Assembly: GCA_003194525.1 (NCBI GenBank)
Contig: NBIV01000003.1
Coordinates: 434,001-498,000 of the forward strand
From: Gracilariopsis chorda
Taxonomy: Eukaryota > Rhodophyta > Florideophyceae > Gracilariales > Gracilariaceae
Direction of reading: 5' to 3'
Length of the DNA: 64,000 bases
Part shown: piece after piece, positions 10,677 through 22,931 of the stretch
Layout: every line of letters begins with the position of its first letter
Position numbering within the stretch: position 1 is the first letter of the stretch
Position numbers and translations under genes: made by a program
Notes under the pieces: generated by a model
Databases searched by the model: none
What the model was told of the DNA's origin: nothing
Seen by the model: the letters and a program-made list of their open reading frames with translations, nothing else

Positions 10677-13600
10677 ATGGACGAAGACGGGTTAAAGAAG
10701 CTACCGAAATTTACCGCTCGCCGCGATGAAGACTTCACGCTGTGGACTATGCGATTTGAAGCAGTATTGGAGTCTAAGGAACTGCTGACATTGTAAGACG
10801 TGACCCTGCAATAACCGCTCCAAACGGAGATATTGAGGCCGGTTCCGAAGACGCTATGAAGAAGGTTTCAAAGACATGCATGCTGTTAGTACAATCTTTA
10901 GGTGACAAGCCTCTTCGAACTATTTGTAGCGAACGCAGAAATCCGTTCTTGATGTACATGAAGCTCAAGGATAGATATGCAACGACAAATACGGCCACTA
11001 GAGTACAGATTCAGACATGGCTACATCAGATGAAATACACTGAAGACATGACGATGTCTGAGTACATTGACGAACTTGAATCCTTGTTGGTTAGGCTTGA
11101 GGGGATGGAAAGCGCATTGGAAGGGTCTATGCAAGTTGCCATCCTTCTTTCCAGTTTTGGAAATACCAGTGGCTCGCCTTATGGTGCTGTTGTATCTGCA
11201 CTACAGACCATGTCAGACCAGGAACTCAACTGGGACAGAGCAACTGCGCGCTTACTTCAAGAGTACGAAATTATTACTGCCGAGGGTGCCCGGTCGAGGA
11301 ATGGAAGCATATCGGTCGAACCGGAAACGGCGCTGCGAGCGCGAATGAGAGGAAAATGTTTCGAACGCGGGAAGAAAGGGCATTTCAAGAGAGATTGCCC
11401 TGACGGAAAGTCAGAAGCTGCTCCCAACAACGGGCATAGAAGAGTACACCGTGTTTTAGTTGCAAGAACTCAGTATAAGGTATTCGTTGTTGACTCGGGA
11501 GCCACTTGTCATATGTTTGGGGACAAGACTCTATCCAGGAACTTCCATAGGATGCCACCTAGGACCATTGCCCTTGGCGATGGAAGGTTGGTAGAATCAT
11601 CATTATGTGGAAACCTGGATATTGTTCTTGAAGGACAAGGGGGACAAGCTCAATCATGCTTATCTCTCAGGGATGTCTTGTTTGCAAATGATCTTGACTG
11701 CAATCTGCTTTCATGCTCAGAAATAACTGATGATGGTTTCGACTACACATTTACAGATAAGCACTGTGTCATTGCAAGGCAAGAGCAAAGGATTCTCGCC
11801 TCAAAGAGAGAAGGTATCTACGAACGTCATGGCACTGTACGCCATGACAGAATGTACAAGGCATCATCCTCAGGAAACGGTGGTGTGCAGCTCTGGCATG
11901 AACGCTTTGGCCATGGTGGGAAATAGACAATTCGAAGAATGGCTATCGAGCGTATTGTCAGTGGTATTGATCTGAACGAGAAGCCAGAGATGAAAGCAGC
12001 CTGTGTTCCCTGCACAGAGAGCAAGATGACGAGACTTTCACTCAGGCCAAGATCAAAGGCATCGGTAGGAATTGGTGACGTGATATACTCCGATGTTTGT
12101 GGCCCGCTTCCAACACAGAGCATTGGTGGAAAGAAATACTTTTTCTCTTTCATTGACAAAAATTCTTGCTAAAGACGTATGGCTCTTGAAGATGAGAAAG
12201 GCACTAAAGGTACAGTTCCGGTGCTTTCAACTCAATTTCGAAAGACGGACAGAGAGAAAGATAAAGTGTTGTACTCTGATAATGGGCATGAGTACATTGG
12301 GCTACGGAGGTGCCTTGCTGAAGAGGGGATAGATTGGGAAAACAGTGCCCCATATGTCCCACAGCAAAATGGTACAGCAGAGAGATTCAACAGAAGCTCA
12401 ATGAACATGGTGAGAGCAATGCTTTCTCATGCAGGCCTACCACAGAGATTCTGGGGTGAGGCACTGGTAACAGCAGTACGTCTGATGAACTGCACACCAA
12501 CTTCTACAACTGAAGATAGATCTGCACGCGAGATAATTGACGGTTTTGTACCGTACGTGGGACATCTCAGACCCTTTGGATGTGAGGTTTGGATGCATGA
12601 ACCAAACAGGAGGAAACTGAATAAGAAATCAAAACGTGGGATCTTGCTTAGATCCATATCACACAGGAACTACAGATTTTACGATATTTAAAGTGGTTCT
12701 ATAACCTCTGCACGTCATGTGCAAATTAACGAATCTGAATTTCGAGGATGACGTATCTTCAACACAGAGTGGGAATCCACAAGAGCAATGCGTCCAGACT
12801 CAACAGAAGAATCCGCAGATCGTGATGTCTCAGACTCGGGAACACTTGAAGAGATTGTCGGAAGAAGAGAAGCTGAATTTGGGCAATTGGAATCTGGAAC
12901 TGGACATGGATTGGAATCTGGAACTGGTGTGGAAAGTACTCAGGAAGGCCACGATGGAGAAGATCCTTGTTCGGGAAATCATGGTAACGAACCTCCGATT
13001 GGGGTGGCAGCCCATCTAGCAACAGTGGAACTGGTGAGAATGTTGATGCAGTGTCCATCTCTTCGAGCATGCAAGAGTTTTTAGCACACTACCCAGTCCG
13101 GAGGTACCCTACCAGGGATAGAAGTGCACCAAACCGATTCTCCGACACCCAGCACAGTGGCTTTGTCGGACGGGTGACTCTACCTAACGACATTCCAGAC
13201 TGTGTGGCAGCTGCTGTTTCATCAGAGTACAAGCAGGAATGGATGTAAGCCATCAAAGAAGAGCTGCTGACGCTGGAGAGGATGGAGACATGGGAGGTAT
13301 CTCAAGTACCGCGAGGGTGCAAAGTTATTGGCTCCCGGTTTGTTTTCGCTATCAAGCGCAATGAACATGGTTCGATTGCAAGATTCAAGGCGCGCCTCGT
13401 TGCAAATGGATGCCAGCAAGGTGCAGTTCAACAGGTATAATCCCCGGTTGTCAACTTTGAAACAGTGAGGATTGTACTGACCCTGGCAGTCAAACGTGGC
13501 TACAGCATTCAACAGCTTGATGTGAAATCTGCGTTCTTGAATGGCTGGATGCAAGATAGAGATCCAGTCTATATGCGTCCCCCACAAGGCGTACAGTTTG

Positions 13601-14699
13601 GAATTGGAACCGGTGAAGCTCTGAAGCTGAAATGGTCCATATACGGACTGAAGCAATCCAACTCTATATGGGGCAAACTGTTGACATCAAGGCTGATTAA
13701 CCTTGGGTTTCATGCACTAAAGACAGACAAGTGCTTCTTTATCATGAATGTTGGAAGAAGCACAGTGTGGATAGTCGTCTATGTTGATGATATGCTACTC
13801 ATGGGTAACGATGAAGGTGTGATGGGGAAGGTGAAGTCGGACTTGGAACCCTTTCAGATTAAAACCGAGAATAAGGCTGTTAGCTTTCTTGGGGTTCAAA
13901 TAGAGCGAGGAGAGCAGTCTGTTTTACTACGCCAGAAGGCCTTTACATCAGAGATACTGCAGCGTTTCAATATGGATGAATCGAAGGCTGCTCCAACCCC
14001 AATGTCTTCCGCTGCAAAGCCGGGTGATCTTTTGCAGGGAGAGCATATATCCTTTACTGTTCTCTACCAGGAGGTCGTAGGGGCACTGATCTACTTGGCT
14101 GGCCGGACGAGGCCGGATATCAGCCATGCTGTGAATATCCTTGCTCGTGCTCAAGCTCGGCCAACAATCAACCACTGGAGGGGAGTGAAGAGAGTTTTTC
14201 GTTACTTGAATGGGTCGCTGGACATGGGACTCACCATCTGCGCCGACGATGGAGACAATGACTCACCTCTAACTGCGTACGTTGATTCGGACTGGGCTGG
14301 TGATGATGTGGACCGGAAATCTACTTCAGGATTCTGTTTGTTTCTTCATGGCACACCCTTGTTGTGGAAGACTCTGAAGCAGCGGTCCATTGCCATGTCA
14401 AGTACCGAATCAAAGTACATTGCACTTTCTGAATGCGTTAAAGAGGTCAAATGGGTCCGAGCAATTCTTTCTGAACTAGGAATGAATGTTCAGAGTAGAA
14501 CTACGACAGTAATGGAAGATAACACTGGTGTACTACACTGTATTGCAGGAGACAGAAAAGCGAAGCAAGTTGAGTTGCAATATCGTTTTGAAGTACTGTC
14601 CGACATCTGAAAGGATTGCAGACGTATTCACTAAGCCTTTGCCAGTGCACCAGCATGATCTGAACTGTCAACGACTGAAGCTCAGCACTGTCAACCACG
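10677..14699 (+). pseudogene. Copia A Gag-Pol polyprotein, broken
   Basis: Gag starts at ATG 10677 (MDEDGLKK) and stops at TAA 10794. Gag continues in another frame at 10856-11420 and ends in a zinc knuckle, CFERGKKGHFKRDC, whose second cysteine is replaced by arginine. The protease has VVDSGATCHMFG (near 11490), and a pre-integrase motif LWHERFGH follows. Integrase has YSDVCGPL, YSDNGHEY and QQNGTAERFN. Stops at about 11924 (TAG), 12171 and 12689 (TAA) fall in one continuous frame. Reverse transcriptase has QLDVKSAFLNG, SIYGLKQSN and YVDDMLLMGN (13465-13840). RNase H has AYVDSDWAGDD and STESKYIALSEC. The tail ADVFTKPL (about 14620) is in a shifted frame. The RT-RNase H part (13465-14610) is the longest intact block, 381 codons. 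Confidence 0.9.
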
Positions 14700-14702
14700 C
14701 GC

Positions 14703-14712
14703 AAAGAGGGGC
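14703..14712 (+). promoter_or_regulatory. Copia A polypurine tract
   Basis: AAAGAGGGGC directly precedes the 3' LTR, as expected for the plus-strand primer. Confidence 0.75.
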
Positions 14713-14922
14713 TGATGAAATGATTGCGCGAGCCTGACAGTTCTGTCGTAAGACAACATGGAATTGTGTTGTGTCAGATATTACGAAACAAGTCAGTGTT
14801 TCGTAATATGTCAAATAGTAGATATTTGTAGCTCCTCGCGTTAGAAGCTACTGTGAGATTAACTATTTTAGCGAGGTTTTGAGTTAATCGAATCAATATA
14901 AAAGAGGCAGTCCCCACCAACA
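14713..14922 (+). repeat. Copia A 3' LTR (210 bp)
   Basis: Same length and ends as the 5' LTR, about 95% identical by eye. Contains TATAAAAG near 14897. Followed at once by the CTCTC target duplicate. Confidence 0.95.
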
Positions 14923-15129
14923 CTCTCTCTCTTCATAATGGTGTTGGCGAACCGATCTAAAGGTTAAATTCAATATGGAATGAGGCTACACCACATCAAA
15001 TTCGATAGTCTTTTCCATTACCATTTACTTACCAGGGTCTAGCATTCCTTTATTCTTGCGTGTAGTAACGTTATATGTCGTAGGTAGAAGAAAGAACTAA
15101 GTACTACGAATTAGTACATTGGGTTCAAC

Positions 15130-17088
15130 TTGGACGAACATCTGGAACCTTGTACACATGTGCACGGCAAATCCATGTCCGATATCGACCAAAACCAACT
15201 CGAAATTGCCGCTTTAAAGTACTGTGACCTTTCCTATCAGGATACTGAAGATGACCAGATCCCTCTCTTTGAGGCTGAAGCAGCTGAATTAGAAAAAGAC
15301 TCAAAAGAATCTATCAATGAGGCCATAAGGACGATTTTAAGCAACGCCAAAGACAATGGAATCTGCGGACAGGGCCATCAGCGTATAGTAGGTATCCTAG
15401 AGCACAATAGGGATGCCTCCAGGATCAAGTTGGGTCCTGACAATTCTGAAAAATACTCTTCATCTGGTGACTAAACCCATCAAAAACGCTCAACCATACC
15501 GTTCTCCTCAACTTTGCTATATTGCCCGGCAAAGGGACTTTACCATCCAAACAATCCGTGGGCCTGAGTCAATGGAGCAATATACAAAAACTGATCAGCT
15601 CGATGCGCGCGTCCAGCTCTTGAAGTTCAAAAACCCAGACCCGCAAGTTGCAGTTTACTGCAGATATCTGGGGTCCAAACTCACAAACAGTCCCAAACCA
15701 ATCCACGATGCACAACTTGGTGTCCAAACTCCGGTATGTGTCTGGAAGTACATGCTCCGCAAATAATGACTTAGCACACAGCTACTGGCAAGTTCTGTTG
15801 TCACTGGAAGCGCAGGAAATCGTGTTAGTCCAGACTTGGATAGAATTCTACCCTTCTCGCCGAATACTGCAGGTGGGAAGCAATCCCGGAAATCACTTCT
15901 AGGTGGTACCGCAAGAGAAGAGCGACAGCCGACTGAACAAAAGGATCCAGTAGTTGGACGATTTCCTTTCTTACACAAGAGACAAAGTCAAATTACTGTA
16001 TTGTCTTGAATCATTCTGGAAGATTTGTATAACATCGGAATCAAGGTCTACGCCAAGAGATTTGATTTGTGCAAAGCGCATGTCCTATTTTGTAGCGGGA
16101 TTTTACCTGCAGAAGGAATACAGTACCATCCAGGGCATTTCAGTTCTATCTTGAACATAAAAGAAAATCTCTTCTCCTGACGAGTTTAAACAGCTGCTTG
16201 GTACCACTAACTGTATGCCTGAGTCCATTCCTGCTTACGCTGAGCTCGTTGCACCGCTGTACTCTCTCATGGGAATGGCCTATGCCGAAACAGGCAGAAG
16301 GAAGACACCGCCTGTGCGCAAGACTTCACTCCCCAGGTGACAAGGTGCCGAACATGACAGTGCTTTCGACAGCATCAACAAATAACTGGCTGCCTGAGTA
16401 AAGCATGCGCACCGAAAATCTGATCACGACCATTGTCTGTCTACAGAAGCATGTGACTCACATTGAGTGGCGATCCGAACGGTAGTGCCAAACACCCAGT
16501 GACGTCAGCTAATTAAAGAGGAAGACCACACGCTGCTCTGCTTTCCATCAGGTGCATTCACAGGGTCCTCCGCCGATTGGAGAATCTCTGAAAAAAGACC
16601 GATTTGCTATTTTGGAGGCAATGTGTCGATTGCACTACCTTCTGCTCGGTCAGGAGGTATGTATACTTACATACCACGGGAGTTTGGTGTACCTCTACAA
16701 AACATTTGGCAACAATCCTAGTGTTTCACGAAGCACTGCCAGCAATCTGATGCGCTGGGCACCCAAGCTGAGCGCGTTCCGCTATGTCATTGAACACCTT
16801 CCAGACGACCGAAAATGTTTGGGCGGATGTGCTTATTCGACGGGCAGTGAGGCCGTGGAGAACTCTTAAACTGGCGCTATTGTTCCTCGTCCACTGGGAT
16901 AATCACTGCACGCTGACAACTCCAACGGGCTCTGGCATTCCGAGTTCTGCTTTATGTTCAAAAGAGAGAACGAAAAATACCTACTATTTTCTAACCCTGA
17001 GGCACGGCCACAACGGATATGCATGGTTAATGAACACTACTGGGACCAGTGCAGAAGCGAAAGCAGAGTTCATGATTTGGATTGACTT
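15130..17088 (+). pseudogene. Gypsy A: Ty3/gypsy pol remnant, truncated in integrase
   Basis: Pieces of one pol in several frames. The linker before RT is at 15130-15474 (with RIVGILEHNRDASRIKLG). The RT palm piece LDDFLSYTRDKVKLLYCLESF at about 15955-16130 has a DD motif. The connection and RNase H tail at 16552-16869 has RFAILEAMCRLHYLLLGQE and LSAFRYVIEHLPDD. The start of the integrase core (about 16970-17085, YYFLTLRHGHNGYAWLM) then stops abruptly where copia sequence begins. The protein style matches gypsy B, so it is probably an older member of the same chromodomain family. No LTR was found. Confidence 0.75.
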
Positions 17089-17669
17089 TGAAATACGCCA
17101 GTTGGATGTCAAATGTGCTTTTCTGAACGGACATATCGATGACAAAAGGCCAGTTTATATGTCACCACCTAAAGGTATGGACTTTGTTTTATAAAGAAAT
17201 CAATTGCTCAAATTGAACCCATCAATATATGGTCTGAAGCAATCCAATGCAATTTGGAGCCGCCTGTTCCACAAAGGTTGACTACCATTGGCTTTGTACA
17301 ATGCGTGACAGACCATTTTTTCCTCTACAAGACCTGGGGATGACACCAATTATGGATACTACTGTATGTTGCTGACCTCTTATTGATCGGCAATGACCGC
17401 CAGAAAACCAGGAAGGTGAAGAGCCATGCTCTTTTCAGAGTTTGTAATGAAGGAATGCTCTTTTAAAGGCAGCTATTTGTAGGTTTACATGCAACATAAA
17501 GAAGATGGAATAACTCTGCGCCAACGTCCGGCTGTGGAACGCATACTACAAAATTTCAACATGAACACCTCCAAGCCGGTGACTACAACATTGAGTCCGG
17601 ATTACAGACCTGCATCAGCATCAGAAGCAGACCTATTCAAGCCCAAAGAACTATATCAGGAAGCAATAG
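17089..17669 (+). pseudogene. Copia C reverse transcriptase, left half
   Basis: Begins without integrase at IRQLDVKCAFLNG and continues with DKRPVYMSPPKGM, PSIYGLKQSNAIW, a degraded active-site segment LLYVADLLLIGND (first aspartate of YVDD lost), and RPAVERILQNFNMN. It breaks at KELYQEA, exactly where gypsy B has inserted. It is closest in the window to copia A. Frame changes and TAA/TGA stops make it non-coding. Confidence 0.85.
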
Positions 17670-17899
17670 TGTAGTGGGTAGTAAACACCCACTTCGGTAG
17701 ACATACACAAATCTTGCCACCCACCCCAGAGCCATGGGTGGCACACCACATTAAATAGCACATCCACTTTAGATTGTTTCCCCATTGGGAACAGTTCCAG
17801 TGCTCTTAAGGCACTGAACTCGGCCTTATGAGTAAATTGGAGGCATTGAACTCCATATTCCCTGCACAACCCCTTGCGCTAGCAACCGGCAAGAGCACA
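17670..17899 (+). repeat. Gypsy B 5' LTR (230 bp)
   Basis: Starts TGTAGTGGGTAGTAA and ends GAGCACA. Differs from the 3' LTR at about 36 of 230 positions by eye. Confidence 0.92.
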
Positions 17900-17950
17900 G
17901 TGATCACTGCTGATACCGATGGTTGTATCGCACCTTCGTTCGGTCAACAA

Positions 17951-19233
17951 CATGGCGTCTACGACGACGCAATCAAATCATTCTGGAGAAGTGGTACAGT
18001 ACGCTCTCCAATATCCGACCTCTGTCGCATTTTCAATCAACCACCCGCGGCTCACCCACGCCAACCCGAAGCCAGTTCGAATTTTCTTCAGTCATTATGA
18101 CCAATAAGTCAAGGAAGTAACAGCTCGAGCGCTAAAACTAGCTTTTGTCGACTCTACCACTATGGAACCTGTTAATCTCAGTTATTGTGTCGACTCTGAA
18201 TGGCTGGAATGATGCATCGAATTCGTTAGATTGTATAAGCGGTGTCAAAGAATCCAAAGACCTCACTGACGCAAAATTGCGCACCTACTTGGAATCTGAA
18301 GCTGAAAAAGAGAAGGACACCACTACCCCAGCTGATATTGATGCTATCATACGAAAGAAACTCGCCATGGACATGAAAGACACTTCGTCAAAGTCCCGAA
18401 TGAAAGCGCTTTTTGCATCGTACGTATCTCTTCTGCGTCGCAGTGGTATTTCATGGGTCATCAAGTATCATCCAAGACAGGCCGTGAAGCATCTAGTAGT
18501 ATCTGCTGTTCAGCCTAAAGCGTTACAGCAACGTCTCGAAACAGATTTGGAATTTGTTTATGCTTCTTTAAAGAAAGATTTCAAGGGTTTCATGAAAGAA
18601 GCCATGACAGTGGCAGAAGCCTTCCAGGTCATTGACAACGGCCCCCCCGCTCGCAATCGAGTCTCTAAGCCCTGCAAAGGAAATTCAGGACAAAACGACA
18701 CAGGATCAGGATCAAGTTCATTGTTCACCGCTGGTTCTGACAGCAAAACCAACACCCAGAGGGGAAAGCGTGCTCCCCCATTCTGCCTTCATCCCCCCTG
18801 TAAACGGGAGGGCAAACTCCACTGGATTGATAATTGCACTGAGACCACTGACACCGAAAAAGAAGCTTTGAAAGCCGAAAATGCTGCAAAGAAAGCTGCA
18901 GATGGTCCTTCAAGATCCACTAGATCACAGAAGGCAAGCAATAATGCTCAGAATGCTGCAAAAGTCGGGAGGCTAAAGCCACATCAAGTGAACACCTCAG
19001 CGTCTTGCTCGATTACTGTATCAGATGGAACTACCTCGATTGAATCAACAGGTCTTTGTGATGACGGTAGCGATGACAGCATCGTCTCGCCCAAACTTGC
19101 AGACTCAGCAGCGCTAAAGAGAATCGGCAAGATAACTGTCATTCCTAAGGAAACACTTGCAGTCTCTCTGAAGAAAAGTGACAGGAGCACTCCGGAGCAA
19201 TTCTCGTTCTCAAGTACATGTAAAGTACCGTGA
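17951..19233 (+). pseudogene. Gypsy B Gag and protease region, broken
   Basis: Gag appears to start at ATG 17951 (MASTTTQSNHSG). It meets a TAA near 18104 and a TGA, and shifts frame near 18245. It is then open to 19233. The open part has a helical Gag core (about 18250-18630), a Cys/His cluster CLHPPCKREGKLHW (18780-18820), an alanine/lysine-rich helix, and a protease-like segment LCDDGSDDSIVSPKLA (19050-19100). The usual D-T/S-G-A is replaced by DDGSD, which may be normal for this family. Confidence 0.75.
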
Positions 19234-19392
19234 ACCATTCTACATTTGGCTTCAGAAAATCTTGTTCTCATGAAAATCTCCTTTCTCGTCGCCAATGATG
19301 ATCTCGCTTGGGACAATCTATTGTTCGGAAAACCTGTTCTGCAGCATCTTTGAGTAGACACCCACACTCTGCTAGACAAAACTTGCTTTTCT

Positions 19393-22300
19393 TTGAATGG
19401 ATCTGACTGTTCTGGAGTCTGGTATCCTACGTCGGCTACCACTACCAGTTTTGTCAGTCGCTTGATGATTGCCAGGCTTAATGAAACTGGGACAATGGCA
19501 AGAGAAAGCCCGCCACCGCTTAAACGCCCTCGTTTAATCTATGACACCATCCGCCGTAGCGAAGATCCGTTCCCAGACCCTGCGCTGCTGGATGAAGTCA
19601 ACTCCAACCAACATGAAACCACCTGGAAAGCCGTGAACGACATGGTACAAGGCGCCATCGCAAATGGCATGCCGGAGAAAGAATCAAACGAGCTGATAAA
19701 GTTGGTACAGGATCACATCGACATATTTGGCACGTCTTTCTCATCAGGCCCTCCACCTGAAGTACCACCGCTAAAGATCGCTCTGATGCTCGATGCTCAC
19801 CCGTCAGAGTCCGTTTGCAAAAGTACTCACTAGACCAACGGGACTTCCTGGACAAGTTCGTCTCGGAACTGGTACGAGCTGGTATCGCCTACCCAAACCC
19901 TTCTTCTGCTTGGTCATCTGCGCCGCTTATTGTCCCAAAGCCAGGGTCAGCACGGTTTCGTTTCACTGTAGACCTGCGCCAAATTAATAATTTTACTGTT
20001 AAATATTAATATCCAATTGCAAACGTAGAACAGGAACTTCTCAAGCCTGCGAAATCTCGTTTCTTTGCGACTTTCGATCTCTCACATGGTTACTTGCAGT
20101 TTCCACTGGATTTGGAATTTCAGGAGCTACAATCGTTCATCACACCTGAAGGCGTCTTCTCTCCCACCAAAGTATTGCATGGCACTACCAACGCTACAAC
20201 ACACCTTCAAACTGTACTTGCACAAGTCTTCCCAAAGAAACTTCGAAGTCATTCACTATACTGGCTAGATGGCATTCTTTACACCATCCCACTATTGAAG
20301 GCCTACTGGACGGAATCCACCTGCTGTTCCGCACTTGCGGGAGTTCGCCATCCGACTGCACTCCCAAAAGTTCATTCTCTTTGCGCAGTCCATCCTTTGG
20401 TGTGGCAAAATCGTTTCTGCATAAGACGTTCTACACGACCCACGAAATCTGGACGGTCTTATTAAGATGTAAACGCCAACAACTGGCGCACACCTTCAGA
20501 AATATTTTTGTGCAATGCAGTGGGTCAAAACAGGCTTTCCAGACTTCACGAACCTTATTTCGCCGCTTCACGAATTTTGGAACGGGTGTATGGCGCAGCA
20601 AGAAAACACACGAAGCGGGCAGTGGCAGCCATACAACTTGAAGTCCTAAACTGGGGTGCCACGTAAATGCAGGCTTTTGACAAATGCAAGAAACCCCTAT
20701 CAAACATCGTGACACTAGCACATCGCGATGAGCAAAAAGACTCTGTATCTACACTGACACATCCGACACAAACTGGTCGGGAATTGTCACAAAAGTACCT
20801 ATCGAGGATCTCGCTAAGCCGCACAAAGAACAGTGCCATAGCCCACTCGCCTTTTGCTCAGGTCTTTTCAATTCCACTCAGATAGGGTTGTCCACTCTCG
20901 AGAAAGAAGGTTTCGCATTCATGGCCACAATTGAACGCATGCACTGGCTTGCCGCCACTGCGGCAGGTTTTGAATTATTCATGGACCACAACAACCTCAT
21001 ATTCCTCTTCCATCCGTTGTCTTTGGTACCTGATCTCAGCCAATCATCTACGCGCAAGCTTCGATGGGCTGTTCGACTAAGTTCCTATTTGTACAACTTC
21101 TTCCACATAAGTGGCATCGATAATATTTGGGCGGACATGCTAACCTGCTGGTCCGCCCCTAAGATGGTTCGTCGCCTGGTCAAAGTACCCGTTCTCCCTT
21201 CTACAAACGCTGAAACGTTTTATTGGCCAACTGCCGAAGAAATAGCTCAGCAGCAGCAAAATATTCAACCCAGCGCCCAACGGATTTAGTACTCTCTGAC
21301 GGGATTTGGAAAACGACCAAGGGATCTATCTGGATTCCAAAGAAAGCCGAATATCTACAACTACGTCTATTCATCATAGCGCACACAGTTCCAGCTGGAC
21401 ACCGAGGCCGGGACACTACCAGCAAAGTTCTCATCCAACATTACAATTGGAACACCCTGTCACAAGATTTTAACATGTTCATCAAGGCCTGCATCCACTG
21501 TCTCTCAACTTTTGGCGGCGATAACTTACCCAGGCCATTTGGGTCGGCCCTCCACGGCACCCGGGCTAACGATCTACTCCAGTTCGACTATATTGAAACT
21601 GGCCCAAGTCACGCCGGAACCAAGTATATACTCATGCTTCGGGATGATCATTCGGATTACAAGTGGTTTTTTGCGACACACGGCACCACAGCGGAAAATA
21701 CTGCTCTCGCTATCATCGACTGGTGCGCCGCTTTTGATGTACCAAAAGGGTTAATATCTGATGGGGCTACACATTATAAGAACGAGACAGTCAGACTAGT
21801 GTCAGAAGGCTTACATGTTCCCCCTCACTTCACTCTGCCGTACACTCTTTGGAGTAATAGAGCGGTTGAACGTCTTGGAAAAGAAGTTCTCAGGACATTT
21901 CAAGCTCTCAAATCTGAGTTTCAAGTGGAATTCAAAGAATGGCCGGACTTGTTGCCATTGATTCAGAGTGCGTTGAACAACGCCCCGTCACCCCACCGCA
22001 ATAACCTTTCGCCGATCACAGCATTTACGGGAATGGATCCATCGCCTCCTATTGCAACGTTCCTTCGCATGCTGACGCACACGCCGGTCACCTTTTCCCA
22101 GATTCATCTCGAGCGATGCGTCAACATCGACGCACTGAAAAAACTCGTGGCTGAGCTACGCCCAATGGTCCAGGAATCCTTGCAGCACAATCTTCACTTA
22201 TCCCGCTCTCGAGCCTCACGTGGTACACTGCCAAACTTCAAAACAGGTGATTTTGTGCTGGTAGCAAGAGAGGACTTTAATGATGGCGAAAAACTTGCTC

Positions 22301-22662
22301 TCTGCTGGCGTGGACCAAGGCGCATTGTGAAAGTTTTCTCGGAATATGTGTATCAGGTTGAAGATCTGCGCAACGGATTGATGGAGGAAATTCATACAAC
22401 TCAACTGAAGTTTAATCAAGACTCATCGCTCAACAAAGAAGCCATCATGTCTCATGTTCTGTCCTAAGAAACTGGAATGAAAGTCTCACGTTCACTAAAG
22501 GTCGTCGAGGACAACAACGGTCTGTTCATTCGTGTCCGTTGCAAAGGAATTGATGAGGCCGCTGACACTCTTGAACCAATCCAGCAGATGTATAAAGATG
22601 TCCCTAGACTTACTATGAAGTTGTTTAGGCGCAAAAACACTCCCCTGGACGTGGCAGCATAG
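19393..22662 (+). pseudogene. Gypsy B Pol: RT, RNase H, integrase and chromodomain, broken
   Basis: RT pieces lie in several frames: SAPLIVPKPGSARFRFTVDL (19911-19975), FATFDLSHGYLQFPLDLE (20065-20120) and GVFSPTKVLHGTTNATTHLQ. The region of the catalytic DD is degraded (YWLDGILYT). RNase H and connection: FAFMATIERMHWLAATAAGF and ISGIDNIWADMLT (20888-21150). Integrase is one clean frame of 414 codons (21223-22467) with the H2C2 finger (HYNW..CIHC), FDYIETGP, SDGATHYKN and the E-bearing segment SNRAVERLGKE. A chromodomain follows a stop (22477-22662) with IRVRCKGIDEAADTLEPI and MYKDVPRL. The chromodomain would steer insertion by reading histone marks. The integrase block is the best-preserved gypsy part in the left half of the window. 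Confidence 0.9.
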
Positions 22663-22684
22663 GCTAAACGGGAACTATGTCTTT

Positions 22685-22696
22685 AAAGGAGAGCAG
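22685..22696 (+). promoter_or_regulatory. Gypsy B polypurine tract
   Basis: AAAGGAGAGCAG lies directly before the 3' LTR. Confidence 0.7.
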
Positions 22697-22926
22697 TGTA
22701 GTGGGTAGTAACCAACCACTTCTGTAGACATACACAAAACTTGTCACCCATCCCAGAACCATGGATGGCACACCACATTAGGTAGCACATCTGCTTTAGA
22801 TTTTTTCCGCATCGGGAACAGTTCCAGTGCTCTGAAGGCAATGAACTCGGTCTCCTGAGTAAATCGGAGGCATTGAACTCCATATACCCTACACATTCTC
22901 TTGCGTTGAATGTCGGCACGCGCATA
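22697..22926 (+). repeat. Gypsy B 3' LTR (230 bp)
   Basis: Starts TGTAGTGGGTAGTAA like its partner; the end has drifted from CACA to CATA. Followed by the AATAG duplicate. Confidence 0.92.
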
Positions 22927-22931
22927 AATAG

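Larger units (their letters stand above)
10386..14922 (+). mobile_element. Copia A: complete-length Ty1/copia LTR retrotransposon, coding region decayed
   Basis: A 4537-bp element bounded by two 210-bp direct LTRs that begin TGATG and end CAACA. CTCTC at 10381-10385 is repeated at 14923-14927, a 5-bp target duplication. The internal order is gag, protease, integrase, reverse transcriptase, RNase H, as in copia. The element is structurally complete, but its polyprotein has several stops and frame changes. Confidence 0.95.
17670..22926 (+). mobile_element. Gypsy B: Ty3/gypsy chromodomain retrotransposon nested in copia C
   Basis: A 5257-bp element with 230-bp LTRs at both ends and AATAG at 17665-17669 repeated at 22927-22931. 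The internal order is gag, protease, RT, RNase H, integrase, chromodomain, all decayed. Removing it joins the two copia C halves without loss of frame. Confidence 0.93.

Noticed and set aside
11067..11348. Several 60-100 codon frames overlapping copia, gypsy, DIRS and MULE coding regions
   Set aside because: They are antisense or shifted-frame shadows of the element proteins and lack motifs.
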